A stretch of 64,000 bases of DNA from Bacillus sp. SJS. GTDB lineage: Bacteria > Bacillota > Bacilli > Bacillales > Bacillaceae. Where the stretch lies: NCBI RefSeq assembly GCF_000732485.2, contig NZ_JAQV02000007.1, positions 1-64,000 on the forward strand. Reading direction: 5' to 3'. Each line of letters starts with the position of its first letter. Position 1 is the stretch's first letter. The notes beneath the pieces are model-generated. The model was given only the letters and a program-made list of their open reading frames with translations, did not search any database and had not been told where the DNA came from. The translations under genes were made by a program, and so were the position numbers. Of the stretch, positions 35,399-45,166 are shown one piece after another.

Positions 35399-36394
35399 TT
35401 ATTTTGAATACATGTACATCAAACGGCTATTAGCCGGTTTAGAAAATAGTTCGAATAAGCCAAACATCTGATACTCATCACTGAATACCTTTTTAGCTCC
35501 CAAGGAAAGCAGAGAATCAAAGCCTGAGCTTTGTTTATATTCAAAAACTTCAGCATTCTCGATTTTTAGATCCTTTTCCATTGCAGCTACAGTGTCATCA
35601 ATGTATCCCAGTTCATCGACAAGCTTTTTTTCTTTCGCCTGGCGTCCGTCATAGATGCGTCCGTCCGCGATTTTTTTTACATCTTCACGAGTCATTTTCC
35701 GGCCTTCAGAAATAACATCCACAAATCCTTCGTAGGCGTTGTTTACCATACCTTGAAGGATATTGCGCTCTTCTTTTGTCATATCACGCGATGGAGACAT
35801 AATGTCCTTATATGGACCGCTTTTAATCGTTTCGAACTTCACGCCATATTGCTTCGCGAGCTCACCATAGTTTACACCTTCCATAATGACTCCAAGTGAC
35901 CCGGTAAGCGTATCAGGAGCAGCGAAAACTTTATCTGCTGCCGTTGAAATATAGTAGCCTCCTGAAGCAGCCGTTGTTCCCATGGACACATATAGCGGTT
36001 TTTTCGTTTTCTTTTTTAATTCCATTAAATGCTTATGTATTTCTGCACTCTCAACTACTCCGCCGCCAGGAGAATTCACTTTCAGTATAACTCCCTGAAC
36101 GGAATCATCCTTTTGAACCTCTTCAATTTTTTTCAGAAACTCCTGATGATTGTATCCAGAGCTTTGAAAATAAGAAGCCGACTCTCCCGTATCCTGAATA
36201 ACCCCATCTACTTCCAGGACAGCAATTCTATTTTCTGCAGAACCCTCCTGAATGATTTCTTCACCGAATTCTGAATCATTCATTGCAAACATTTCATTTG
36301 CAGCGCTTTGGAACGTCGTAACCGTATTGAAGATTGCTGAAACGATCACTAATACAAGGGCGATGCCTAGCGCAGCCCACCTTTTTCCATTCAT
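35399..36394 (-). CDS. sppA: signal peptide peptidase SppA
   Basis: 331 aa from ATG 36394 behind GAAGGAGG; the longer frame to 36439 has no site. An N-terminal membrane helix (7-24) anchors the external protease. The Ser/Lys dyad is visible: Ser144 in TAASGGYY and Lys196 in GPYKDIM, 52 residues apart as in the B. subtilis enzyme. It cleaves remnant signal peptides in the membrane. Operon with yteJ. Confidence 0.95.
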   Translation of the reverse strand: MNGKRWAALGIALVLVIVSAIFNTVTTFQSAANEMFAMNDSEFGEEIIQEGSAENRIAVLEVDGVIQDTGESASYFQSSGYNHQEFLKKIEEVQKDDSVQGVILKVNSPGGGVVESAEIHKHLMELKKKTKKPLYVSMGTTAASGGYYISTAADKVFAAPDTLTGSLGVIMEGVNYGELAKQYGVKFETIKSGPYKDIMSPSRDMTKEERNILQGMVNNAYEGFVDVISEGRKMTREDVKKIADGRIYDGRQAKEKKLVDELGYIDDTVAAMEKDLKIENAEVFEYKQSSGFDSLLSLGAKKVFSDEYQMFGLFELFSKPANSRLMYMYSK

Positions 36395-36567
36395 TCCATA
36401 TCCTCCTTCAGTTTCATTTACTTTCATTTCTATCGTCAAAAATGTTCCCTGGTATCAGTAAAAAAGAACATGACTTAAGGGATAAATGGTAAAATAAACA
36501 ACATAACACATTGTATCATAATTTTACTCTTCAAGGATAACATTTCCATTTCAAGGGAGGATGTACC

Positions 36568-37368
36568 ATGACCAATCGCCGCAATGTATTTTTTTATTAT
36601 CGGAACTCGGATGATATAGGTGCCAAAGTAGAATCATTGACGAAGCTTGCTGAAAAATACGGGTTTACGGTTGTATCTCATTCAAAGGATGCAAACATTA
36701 TTGCAAGCATCGGAGGAGACGGTACATTCCTGCAGGCTGTCAGGAAAACAAATTTTAGAGATGACTGCCTGTATGTAGGAATCAGCACAAAAGGGTCCGC
36801 CAGCGTTTATTGCGATTTTGTATTGGATGATACAGAAAAAATTATTGAAGCGATTACGACGGAGCAGGTTGAAGTCCGTAAATACCCTGTTATCGATGTA
36901 AAAATTGATGAATCCGCTTCTTTTAAATGCTTAAATGAATGCACAATCCGATCAGGGATTATTAAAACTTTTGTCATCGACGTGCATATTGATGAAATCC
37001 ATTTTGAAACGTTCCGCGGAGATGGAATGATTATTTCCACACCAACGGGAAGTACAGCTTACAGCAAATCAGTAAACGGGGCTGTCATCGATCCGCTTTT
37101 GCCTTGTTTCCAAGTAAGCGAGCTTGCTTCTCTCAACAATAACCGATATCGAACATTAGGTTCTTCTTTTGTATTAAGCGGCAGCAGAAGATTAAGATTA
37201 GAGGTAGCTCAAGATGGAAATGACTATCCAGTAATCGGGATGGATAATGAAGCACTGAGCATCCGCAGCGTGCAGCAGATTGAAGTGACATTAAGCCCTT
37301 CTATCATTAAAACGGTAAAATTGAAGGACAACTCCTTCTGGGAAAAAGTGAAACGCAGCTTTTTGTAA
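36568..37368 (+). CDS. nadK: NAD kinase (second paralogue type, YtdI)
   Basis: 266 aa; phosphorylates NAD to NADP. The GGDGTFL motif (49-55) and STPTGSTAYS are intact, and LNECTIRS provides the NE motif. GGGAGGATG precedes the ATG. Monocistronic with its own terminator. Bacillus genomes have two NAD kinases; the neighbourhood (sppA, ytcJ) identifies this as the ytdI/nadK2 copy. Confidence 0.94.
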   Translation: MTNRRNVFFYYRNSDDIGAKVESLTKLAEKYGFTVVSHSKDANIIASIGGDGTFLQAVRKTNFRDDCLYVGISTKGSASVYCDFVLDDTEKIIEAITTEQVEVRKYPVIDVKIDESASFKCLNECTIRSGIIKTFVIDVHIDEIHFETFRGDGMIISTPTGSTAYSKSVNGAVIDPLLPCFQVSELASLNNNRYRTLGSSFVLSGSRRLRLEVAQDGNDYPVIGMDNEALSIRSVQQIEVTLSPSIIKTVKLKDNSFWEKVKRSFL

Positions 37369-37376
37369 GCAATAGC

Positions 37377-37406
37377 AAGGCCGTCCCCAGATTGGGGGCG
37401 GCCTTT
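37377..37406 (+). terminator. nadK terminator
   Basis: AAGGCCGTCCCC / GGGGGCGGCCTT hairpin followed by TGTTCTT, a short U tract. Confidence 0.75.
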
Positions 37407-37456
37407 GTTCTTGATTCAGAGCCAGTTAAGTGAACATATCTGAGCAGATCCTGGAT

Positions 37457-39055
37457 TTAGAAATCTGCCTTTTCATAAACAACCTTTCCTTCTGCGACTG
37501 TCATTGCCACCTTCGTTTTGAGGAGCTCATCCGGATCTTCCATTGTAAAGGGATTGCAATCGAGAATGGTAAAATCTGCGTCAAACCCGGGCTGAATTTT
37601 TCCTCTTTCGTGTTCCTTATGGATTGCGGCTGCACTGCCTATTGTATAAAGATTAATCGCTTCATACATGGAAAGTGCTTCTTTCATGAAGTATCCCGGC
37701 TCCTCTGGTGTATGGATGCTTTTCCTTGTTACAGCTGCATGAATCCCTAAGAGCGGATCAATCGGTTCAATCGGTGCGTCTGATCCCCCGGCACATGGGA
37801 TTCCACGGTCTATAAGAGTTTTCCAGGCGAAGGATGTTTTTACCCTTTCTTCTCCAAGCCTCTCTATAATCCAAGGGAAATCACTGGCTGTAAATCTTGG
37901 CTGGATATCAAGGATGATCGGCATATTCTGCAGCCGTTCGATGAGATCAGGCCGGAGAATTTGTGCATGAATGAAACGGTCTCTCTTTCCAATGGCGGGA
38001 GGATGCAATTCGACTGCATTCAGAGCCATCTCAAATGCTTGATCTCCAATTACATGGATGGCAATTTCCCTATTATAGGATCTTGCTTTTACTATTAGTT
38101 CATTCAATTCTTTTTGAGTATGGACGGCAACTCCCTTTACATGGGGATCATCCGAATACGGCTCGCTTAATAGCGCTGTCCTGCCGCCAAGTGCTCCATC
38201 TGCAAAGATTTTCATAGCCCCAAATTCAATAAATCTTTGATCCTCTATGCGGTTCTGCTCAAACTCGTCTATTACAAGATGATGGATAAGCAGGTGCGCC
38301 TTAAATGGGTTGTCTTCGGACAGCACTTCATTATAGGCATCAATCGGAAGCTGCATGGCTCCGTAATAGGACAAGTCTTCGGAATGCCCCCCGGTTAAAC
38401 CATACGTGAAGCAGTCCTGAACAGCTTTGCTGAGCGCCTTTTTCAGGTATTCCTTTGAAACAGGAGGAATCGTTTCAAACAATACGATATCCTGAGCTCT
38501 GTCCATCAAAAATCCAGAAAGTGAACCGTCTTCCCTGCGGCCAATAATTCCTCCTGCCGGATCCGCCGTTTCTTCCTCAATTCCTGCAAGCTTTAGTGCA
38601 GCAGAATTTGCTAAAATAGCGTGCCGGCATATCCTTTTTAAGACAATTGGATGCTCTGCGGACATTTCATCAAGAACCTTCCTGTCAAACATCGATCCTT
38701 CACCCAGCTGATTTTCATTCCACCCTTCACCGATCACCCATTCTCCCGGCGGAGTTTCTGCAATTTTCCCTGCAAGTGCTGCTTTAATGGCTTCGTGGCT
38801 TTCCATATCAGAAAAATCAAGCCTCATCAATTTCTCACCATGACCTATTAAATGGAGATGACTGTCCACAAAGCCAGGAAACACGGTTTTTCCTTTTAGA
38901 TATATTTCTTCATCAATGGTATCCGCATATGCAGCTCTGATTGATTTTTCATCGCCTGCTGCCTCAATTTTATTTCCTGCTGTATAGATGGCCTCTACCT
39001 GTTTGTTTTCGCCTTCCATTGTATAGATCGTGCCGCCGTGCCATAACGTTCCCAT
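37457..39055 (-). CDS. ytcJ: amidohydrolase family 3 protein (YtcJ)
   Basis: 532 aa with the metal motif HLHLIGHG near residue 65 (GFVDSHLH), a carboxylated-lysine-type region, AIHVIGDQAFEMAL and the GGSDAPIEP aspartate motif near 418. These are the amidohydrolase_3 marks. Hydrolyses an unidentified C-N bond in the cytosol. Its synteny with nadK and ytcI is conserved in Bacillus. Confidence 0.9.
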   Translation of the reverse strand: MGTLWHGGTIYTMEGENKQVEAIYTAGNKIEAAGDEKSIRAAYADTIDEEIYLKGKTVFPGFVDSHLHLIGHGEKLMRLDFSDMESHEAIKAALAGKIAETPPGEWVIGEGWNENQLGEGSMFDRKVLDEMSAEHPIVLKRICRHAILANSAALKLAGIEEETADPAGGIIGRREDGSLSGFLMDRAQDIVLFETIPPVSKEYLKKALSKAVQDCFTYGLTGGHSEDLSYYGAMQLPIDAYNEVLSEDNPFKAHLLIHHLVIDEFEQNRIEDQRFIEFGAMKIFADGALGGRTALLSEPYSDDPHVKGVAVHTQKELNELIVKARSYNREIAIHVIGDQAFEMALNAVELHPPAIGKRDRFIHAQILRPDLIERLQNMPIILDIQPRFTASDFPWIIERLGEERVKTSFAWKTLIDRGIPCAGGSDAPIEPIDPLLGIHAAVTRKSIHTPEEPGYFMKEALSMYEAINLYTIGSAAAIHKEHERGKIQPGFDADFTILDCNPFTMEDPDELLKTKVAMTVAEGKVVYEKADF

Positions 39056-39116
39056 GATTATCCTCTCTTTCTATGTATTTCATTGAAATATGGAAATTCT
39101 AGCATACCGCCGCCAT

Positions 39117-39143
39117 AAAGAAAACCAGGCGTCTGCCCGGCTC
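39117..39143 (-). terminator. terminator after the acyl-CoA synthetase gene
   Basis: GCCGGGC / GCCTGGT with an AGAC loop and TTTTC on the minus strand. Confidence 0.6.
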
Positions 39144-39163
39144 CTTTATTTTACCTATGAAAT

Positions 39164-40741
39164 TTAAACACTTTCTCTCATTTGCTCTTTTTGACGGAGC
39201 TCGACTCTCCGGATTTTTCCGGAAGCGGTTTTTGGCAGGTCTGTTACAAATTCTATTTTACGAGGATATTTATAAGGCGCTGTCAATTTCTTAACGTGCT
39301 CCTGCAGAACCTTCACAAGACCAGGATCTTCAGCATCTGCACCGTCACCGAGCACTACATATGCCTTTACCACACTACCTCTAATTTCATCCGGACTCGC
39401 AACAACAGCACACTCTCTTACAAACGGATGTTTTATAAGCGCATCCTCCACTTCAAAGGGTCCTATCGTATAGCCCGAGCTGATGATAATATCATCAGAA
39501 CGTCCTTCGAACCAGAAATAACCGTCCGCATCCATTCTCGCCCTGTCGCCTGTCAAGTAATAATCCCCTCTGAATTGCATTGCCGTCCTCTCCGGATCTT
39601 TGTAATATTCCTTAAAAAGGGCTGGAGTGGAGCGATGTACCGCAATGTCTCCTACTTCATTTTCCTTGCAAACCTCACCATTGCCGTTAATGATTGCTAC
39701 CGTGTTGCCCGGCGTAGGTTTTCCCATTGATCCCGCTTTAATCTCCATTCCCTTCATTACCCCGACCAGAAGCGTATTCTCGGTTTGTCCGTATCCATCG
39801 CGCACTTCAATTCCAAAGTGCTTCCTGAAAATGTCTATAACTTCCCTGTTCAAAGGCTCTCCTGCGGAAACGGCGCTGTGCAGGCTGGAAAGGTTGAAAC
39901 GGGATAAATCCTGTTCTTTTGCCATCAGTCTATATTCTGTGGGAGTACAGCATAAAACATTAATTTGCTGATCCTGAAGCAGCTGCAGATAGTGAGACGC
40001 TTCAAACTTACCATGGTAGATAAAGCCGGTTGCCCCCATTCCAAGTACGGATAAAAACGGACTCCAAATCCATTTTTGCCAGCCTGGTCCGGCTGTAGCC
40101 CAAACCTTGTCCTCTTTACGAATGGAGAGCCAGTTGGCAGCAGCCGTCCTAAGATGTGCATACGCCCATCCATGTGTATGGATAACGCCTTTAGGATTGC
40201 CGGTCGTACCGGATGTATAAGAAAGAAAGGCAGTGCTGTCATTTTTGGTGTCTGCAAATTCTAATTCACCAGATTGCCTGCTCATCTCTTCCGTCAGCGA
40301 GCGCCAGCCAGGCTGAGGCTTTCTTATCACCCATTTAAGTAAATCTTGTGCTTCCTCTACTTCATTGGTTTGTTCTGTGAATTGCTCATAGCAGATGATC
40401 CCTTTTACTTCACCATGGGTAATTCTGTAGCGGAGATCCTTAGGTCTTAGCAATTCAGAACTCGGAATGACAACTATTCCCGCTTTTAAAGCACCCATAT
40501 AAACGGCATAGGCTTCCACAATACGCGGTGTCATGATTAGGAGCTTGTCCCCCTGGCGTAAACCCGCTTCTATTAAAGCGCTTCCAATTTTGTTTGCTTC
40601 CGTTATTAATTCGCCATATGTAAGTTCTCTGCGCTGAATCCCGTCTTCCCAAATAAGTGCCGTTTTCCCGGCATCTGCATTTTTCTCTATTTCGCTAACC
40701 AAATTGTAATAATCAGGTGCAAGTAAGCTCTCCCGTTTCAT
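39164..40741 (-). CDS. ytcI: acyl-CoA synthetase of the ANL/MACS group (YtcI)
   Basis: 525 aa from ATG 40741 behind GGGGGAG. The AMP-binding P-loop SYTSGTTGNPKG, the DGYGQTE motif and YLTGDRARMD are present. The C-terminal PKTASGKIRR contains the adenylate-forming lysine that acetylation usually controls. It activates a short or medium carboxylic acid with ATP and CoA. Similar to YtcI near sspA in B. subtilis; exact substrate unknown. Confidence 0.88.
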   Translation of the reverse strand: MKRESLLAPDYYNLVSEIEKNADAGKTALIWEDGIQRRELTYGELITEANKIGSALIEAGLRQGDKLLIMTPRIVEAYAVYMGALKAGIVVIPSSELLRPKDLRYRITHGEVKGIICYEQFTEQTNEVEEAQDLLKWVIRKPQPGWRSLTEEMSRQSGELEFADTKNDSTAFLSYTSGTTGNPKGVIHTHGWAYAHLRTAAANWLSIRKEDKVWATAGPGWQKWIWSPFLSVLGMGATGFIYHGKFEASHYLQLLQDQQINVLCCTPTEYRLMAKEQDLSRFNLSSLHSAVSAGEPLNREVIDIFRKHFGIEVRDGYGQTENTLLVGVMKGMEIKAGSMGKPTPGNTVAIINGNGEVCKENEVGDIAVHRSTPALFKEYYKDPERTAMQFRGDYYLTGDRARMDADGYFWFEGRSDDIIISSGYTIGPFEVEDALIKHPFVRECAVVASPDEIRGSVVKAYVVLGDGADAEDPGLVKVLQEHVKKLTAPYKYPRKIEFVTDLPKTASGKIRRVELRQKEQMRESV

Positions 40742-40870
40742 ATCCTGACTCCCCCTTTGCATTCTTCTTTTTAATTATACAAAATTTTTATAAATTTTTG
40801 AATAATAACAATTTATTCAGCGCTAATAGGGGATGCTGTTCTTTAGGGGCTGAATACATTTCAGAATTCA

Positions 40871-40900
40871 AAAAAAATAGAGCAGGGTTGCCCCTGCTCC
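40871..40900 (-). terminator. sspA terminator
   Basis: GAGCAGGG / CCCTGCTC followed by TATTTTTTTT on the minus strand, 20 nt past the stop. Confidence 0.85.
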
Positions 40901-40919
40901 TGTAGCCATGTTTTATTTA

Positions 40920-41123
40920 TTATTTTTTGTAACCGCCGCCCAAGTTTGATTGTGCGTAAGAAACTAGACGCTTAGTGATCTCTCCACCTACAGATCCGTT
41001 AGCGCGTGCAGTAGTTTCTGCTCCAAGGTTTACACCGAATTCAGAAGCGATTTCGTATTTCATTTGGTCGATCGCTTGTTGTGCGCCTGGAACTACTAGT
41101 TGGTTTTGTCTGCTTTGTGCCAT
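40920..41123 (-). CDS. sspA: alpha/beta-type small acid-soluble spore protein
   Basis: 67 aa. It has the GPR-protease recognition sequence EIASEFG and the conserved DNA-binding halves [18 protein letters not shown] and [12 protein letters not shown]. It coats and protects DNA in the spore core and is degraded at germination. GGAGGTG precedes the ATG. Neighbours thiI and ytcI match the B. subtilis sspA locus. Confidence 0.96.
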   Translation of the reverse strand: MAQSRQNQLVVPGAQQAIDQMKYEIASEFGVNLGAETTARANGSVGGEITKRLVSYAQSNLGGGYKK

Positions 41124-41225
41124 GTGTTCTCACCTCCTTGTGAATATAGAGTGTGTAATAACACATGTCTTCATTCTTCAAATCTTTCTGGTAATTGTTA
41201 CTAACAATTTCCCTGATTTAAAGGT

Positions 41226-42437
41226 TCAGAGCAGACTGTCCAAACTTTTGTCTGCCGCATCCGTTTTATCCGTAAAATCAATGGTTACGGTGTGATCGAC
41301 CGCTTCCTGTGTCAAGCTGTCAAAGTCTACAAAACTTTCGTATCTGTTGGCTTTATCAAGCTTCGGTCTCGTTTTTGGCGCTGCCGGAGTAAATATTGTA
41401 CAGCAATCTTCATATGGACGAATGGAAATATCGTGTGTCCCGATCTCTTTAGCAATCTTGATAATTTCCGGTTTATCAAATGAAACGAGCGGTCTGATGA
41501 CCGGTGTCGCTGTTACATCATTAATAGCAAACAGACTTTCAAGCGTTTGGCTTGCCACTTGTCCTAAGCTCTCACCTGTAACAATTGCAAGCCCTCCATT
41601 TTTAATCCGGAGCTGATCCGTAATTCGCAGCATCATTCTTCTTGTAGAAGTCATCGTATAGTTTTCAGGCACCTGCTGTTGAATCTGTTCCTGAATCGCT
41701 GTGAAAGGAACGATATGAAGCTTCATTTTCCCTCCATAATTGGAAAGCTGTTCGACGAGGTCAATGACTTTTTGTTTCGCTCTTTCACTTGTATAAGGGG
41801 GACTGAAAAAATGGACAGCCTCCAATTCAACCCCTTTTTTCATCGTCATATAAGCAGCAACAGGGCTATCCAATCCTCCTGAAAGCATAAGCATCGCTTT
41901 CCCGCTGATTCCCGCAGGCAGGCCTCCCGGACCGAACGTATCCTGAAACATAATGTATGTTCCTTCTGTACGAACTTCTACTTTAATCTCATGATCGGGC
42001 TTCCGTACATTTACGGTGAGCTCTTCAGTATTTGAAAGAATATGTCCTCCAAGAATGCCGTTCATCTGGTCAGATGGCACAGCAAAGGTCTTATCCGCTC
42101 TCCTTGCACTGATCTTAAAGGTGTCACCGGGCTGGTATACAGAATTGATAGCTTCCAAAGCTGTCTTTTTAATTTCTTCAACATCACTCTCGCACTTCGC
42201 TGCAAGGCTAAAAGAATGAATACCAAAAATGCCTGTCAGTCTTTTCGAAATTTCCTGATGAGGCTCCCCGTTTAACTGAATGTAGATCCGGTCCCGGTTT
42301 GACTGAAATCGGATAGCAGGAAAGTCTTTTAATACTTCTTTTATATTTCTTCTAAGTCTTTCAACAAATTTGCTGCGGTTTTTCCCTTTAGTGGAAATCT
42401 CCCCGAACCGCACGAGTATATGTTCAAATCGCATCAT
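41226..42437 (-). CDS. thiI: tRNA 4-thiouridine synthetase ThiI
   Basis: 403 aa: an N-terminal ferredoxin-like and THUMP region (about 1-165), then a PP-loop ATPase domain with MLSGGLDSPVAAY. As in other Bacillus ThiI proteins the C-terminal rhodanese domain is absent, so the sulfur is received from the adjacent cysteine desulfurase. It starts 2 nt after that gene ends. Makes s4U8 in tRNA. Confidence 0.96.
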   Translation of the reverse strand: MMRFEHILVRFGEISTKGKNRSKFVERLRRNIKEVLKDFPAIRFQSNRDRIYIQLNGEPHQEISKRLTGIFGIHSFSLAAKCESDVEEIKKTALEAINSVYQPGDTFKISARRADKTFAVPSDQMNGILGGHILSNTEELTVNVRKPDHEIKVEVRTEGTYIMFQDTFGPGGLPAGISGKAMLMLSGGLDSPVAAYMTMKKGVELEAVHFFSPPYTSERAKQKVIDLVEQLSNYGGKMKLHIVPFTAIQEQIQQQVPENYTMTSTRRMMLRITDQLRIKNGGLAIVTGESLGQVASQTLESLFAINDVTATPVIRPLVSFDKPEIIKIAKEIGTHDISIRPYEDCCTIFTPAAPKTRPKLDKANRYESFVDFDSLTQEAVDHTVTIDFTDKTDAADKSLDSLL

Positions 42438-42438
42438 T

Positions 42439-43584
42439 CTACCTCTTCATTTTCATAATATGCTTAATGGCCTGCTCGAGAGCTGTAAACATGCTTTCCA
42501 GCTGCGAACGGTCTGTATGGATATCCAGGCTGATTCTAATTCCGCTTTCAGCTTCTTCCTTGCTTTTGCCCATCGCCAGAAGGGTTTTGCTCGGTAAACT
42601 CTTTTTAGAAGAACAGGCAGATGTGGTCGATACGTAAATCCCGCTCTCCTCCAGCCTATGAACGAGAACTTCAGATTTAACCCCTGGAACAGAGAAGTGA
42701 ATGATGTGCGGGGCTGAATGACCTTTAGTGGTATTCAGTACAACACCTTCCATTGTGCTCAGCCTTTTCATAATCTGCATTTTCGTTTCTTCAAGAGCCT
42801 TTCCAAACCGCGCATAGTCCTCCTTAGCCATTCGAAGCGCTTTTGCGGCTGCCGCGATTCCGGGTACGTTTTCCGTACCGGACCGATAGTGATTTTCCTG
42901 TTCGCCTCCCGAAAGAAGCGGTGTTAGACGGATGCCTTTTCTTACATATAAAATTCCAGTACCTTTGAGACCATGGAACTTATGGGCTGAAAGGGAACAT
43001 AAATCAATACCTGCCCCTTTCAGATCCAGCGGAATCTTTGCCGCTCCCTGAACATGGTCCGTATGGAATGAAATGTTAGGATACTCTTCAAGTAACGCTC
43101 CAATTTCTTCAATTGGCTGGATGGTTCCTACTTCATTATTAACGTGCATGACAGATACTAAAATCGTATCTTCCCTTATTTCGTTTTCTAATTGCGAGGG
43201 GCTGACTCTTCCTTCTTCATTAACGGCAAGGATTGTCAAATCAAAGCCGAAATCCTTTTCCAGCTGCAAACAGGCTTCCATTACAGATGGATGCTCAACA
43301 GCAGATACAATAATATGCTTGCCTCTATGCTTTTTCATAAAAGCCGTACCTTTAATGGCAAGATTATTGGCTTCCGTTCCTCCTGAGGTAAACACGATTT
43401 CATCTTCTTCAGCGCCAAGGAGATTCGCTGTCTGCTTTCGTGCCTGCCTCATAAGATTTTCAGCCATGCTCCCCATTTTATGAAGAGATGAAGGGTTGCC
43501 GAAAAAATCATTGGTGACTTGTATATAGGATGCCAGAACCTCTGGATATGGTTTTGTTGTGGCACTGTTGTCTAAATATAGCAT
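42439..43584 (-). CDS. nifZ: cysteine desulfurase (NifZ/IscS-like, ThiI partner)
   Basis: 381 aa from ATG 43584 (GGAGG 7 nt upstream). PLP-binding Lys in SLSAHKFHGLKGTG and the active-site Cys in TTSACSSKK are present. It supplies persulfide sulfur to ThiI, with which it forms an operon; in B. subtilis this pair is dedicated to tRNA thiolation. Confidence 0.93.
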   Translation of the reverse strand: MLYLDNSATTKPYPEVLASYIQVTNDFFGNPSSLHKMGSMAENLMRQARKQTANLLGAEEDEIVFTSGGTEANNLAIKGTAFMKKHRGKHIIVSAVEHPSVMEACLQLEKDFGFDLTILAVNEEGRVSPSQLENEIREDTILVSVMHVNNEVGTIQPIEEIGALLEEYPNISFHTDHVQGAAKIPLDLKGAGIDLCSLSAHKFHGLKGTGILYVRKGIRLTPLLSGGEQENHYRSGTENVPGIAAAAKALRMAKEDYARFGKALEETKMQIMKRLSTMEGVVLNTTKGHSAPHIIHFSVPGVKSEVLVHRLEESGIYVSTTSACSSKKSLPSKTLLAMGKSKEEAESGIRISLDIHTDRSQLESMFTALEQAIKHIMKMKR

Positions 43585-43783
43585 TTTCATTCCTCCATGG
43601 ATAAATGCACACATCGTAATATGTTATCATATAGGCCGGAATATTGAAATGGAGAAATCTATCCGTTGACGGGTTAAATTTTTTGAATATAATTAAAATT
43701 AAAACAGTTGAACAATTCGACATTTTTCATAAAGCTGTGGTAATATCTTACCGGTATGTATTGTCAGAGTCAGGAGGCTTATC

Positions 43784-45127
43784 ATGAAACAAGGTTTATC
43801 AACTAAAGAAACGTTTGTCGTTGGACTCATGCTGTTTGCCTTATTTTTCGGAGGCGGAAACATGATTTTCCCCCCGTCGCTAGGACAGGCAGCAGGCACA
43901 AACGTATGGATTGCCATAGCCGGATTCCTTATAACAGGTGTGGGGCTGCCATTGCTTGGAGTGATTGCGATTGGTTTAACAGGCTCTGATGTCCAAACAT
44001 TAGGGAGCCGGATTCATCCCATTTTCGGGATCGTCTTTACCATTGTTCTCTATTTAGCAATTGGTCCGCTATTCGGCATTCCGAGAACAGGAACCGTCGC
44101 CTATGAAATAGGCGTTACACCATTTCTTCCAGAGGGGATGGCTAAAAACGGAATGTCCTTATTCATTTACACCCTGCTATTTTTCGGTGTAACGTACTGG
44201 CTTTCACTAAATCCAAGCAAGCTTGTAGACAGAATTGGAAAGCTCTTAACCCCTGCTTTGCTGGCAATTCTCGCATTGCTTGCCATTAAAACATTTGCTA
44301 CGCCGATGGGAGCTGCAAAAGCCCCGCAGCCTGCTTATCAGGATAGTCCATTTTTCAAAGGATTTTTAGAGGGTTACTTAACGATGGACACACTTGCCGC
44401 CCTCGTATTCGGGATAGTTGTCATTAACGCTGTTCGGGACAAGGGAATAACGAACAGCAAATCCATTACAAAGGTTTGCATACAGTCAGGCCTCATTGCA
44501 GCTGCCGGATTGGCACTGGTTTATCTTTCTCTTGCCTACATGGGAGCAACAAGCGTCGACGCCGTCGGGCTTCAAAGCAATGGAGGACTCATATTATCCA
44601 AATCAGCCAATGTCCTCTTTGGTTCATTAGGAAACATTGTCCTCACACTTGCGATTACATTTGCATGTCTAACAACCAGCGTTGGACTTGTATCAGCTTG
44701 CGGGCAATATTTTTCGAAAATTCTACCAAAGGTTTCGTACAGTGTTATTATTCTCATACTGACCATTTTCTCTACAGTAATAGCGAACTTTGGCCTAACA
44801 CAGCTCATTGCATTTTCGGTACCTCTTCTGACAGCGATTTATCCGCTTGCGATCGTTCTGATTTTGCTGTCACTCATTGACAAGATCTTTAACAGGGCTC
44901 CGGAAGTATACGCTGTTAGCCTGTTCTTAACAGGAATCATCAGTATCGCCGACGGTTTAAAAGCAGCAAAAATACAATTGGGTTCTCTCTATGAGCTTTT
45001 CGATGCCTTTGTTCCATTATTCTCAAAAGGCATCGGATGGGTTGTACCCGCTATAATCGGTGCCCTTATCGGATATGTAATTGCTCTAATCCGCAGGCCA
45101 AATCTTAAAACAAAAGAGAGTCATTAA
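43784..45127 (+). CDS. braB: branched-chain amino acid transporter BraB (LIVCS family)
   Basis: 447 aa, about twelve membrane helices. Early motif LFFGGGNMIFPPSLGQ marks the LIVCS carriers that import Leu, Ile and Val with a cation. AGGAGGC precedes the ATG. It sits between nifZ and ezrA as in B. subtilis. Confidence 0.93.
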   Translation: MKQGLSTKETFVVGLMLFALFFGGGNMIFPPSLGQAAGTNVWIAIAGFLITGVGLPLLGVIAIGLTGSDVQTLGSRIHPIFGIVFTIVLYLAIGPLFGIPRTGTVAYEIGVTPFLPEGMAKNGMSLFIYTLLFFGVTYWLSLNPSKLVDRIGKLLTPALLAILALLAIKTFATPMGAAKAPQPAYQDSPFFKGFLEGYLTMDTLAALVFGIVVINAVRDKGITNSKSITKVCIQSGLIAAAGLALVYLSLAYMGATSVDAVGLQSNGGLILSKSANVLFGSLGNIVLTLAITFACLTTSVGLVSACGQYFSKILPKVSYSVIILILTIFSTVIANFGLTQLIAFSVPLLTAIYPLAIVLILLSLIDKIFNRAPEVYAVSLFLTGIISIADGLKAAKIQLGSLYELFDAFVPLFSKGIGWVVPAIIGALIGYVIALIRRPNLKTKESH

Positions 45128-45160
45128 AAAAGGACAGATCCAATGGATCTGTCCTTTTTT
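45126..45160. terminator. bidirectional terminator between braB and ezrA
   Basis: AAAAAAGGACAGATCC / GGATCTGTCCTTTTTT between convergent genes. Confidence 0.9.
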
Positions 45161-45166
45161 CCGTCT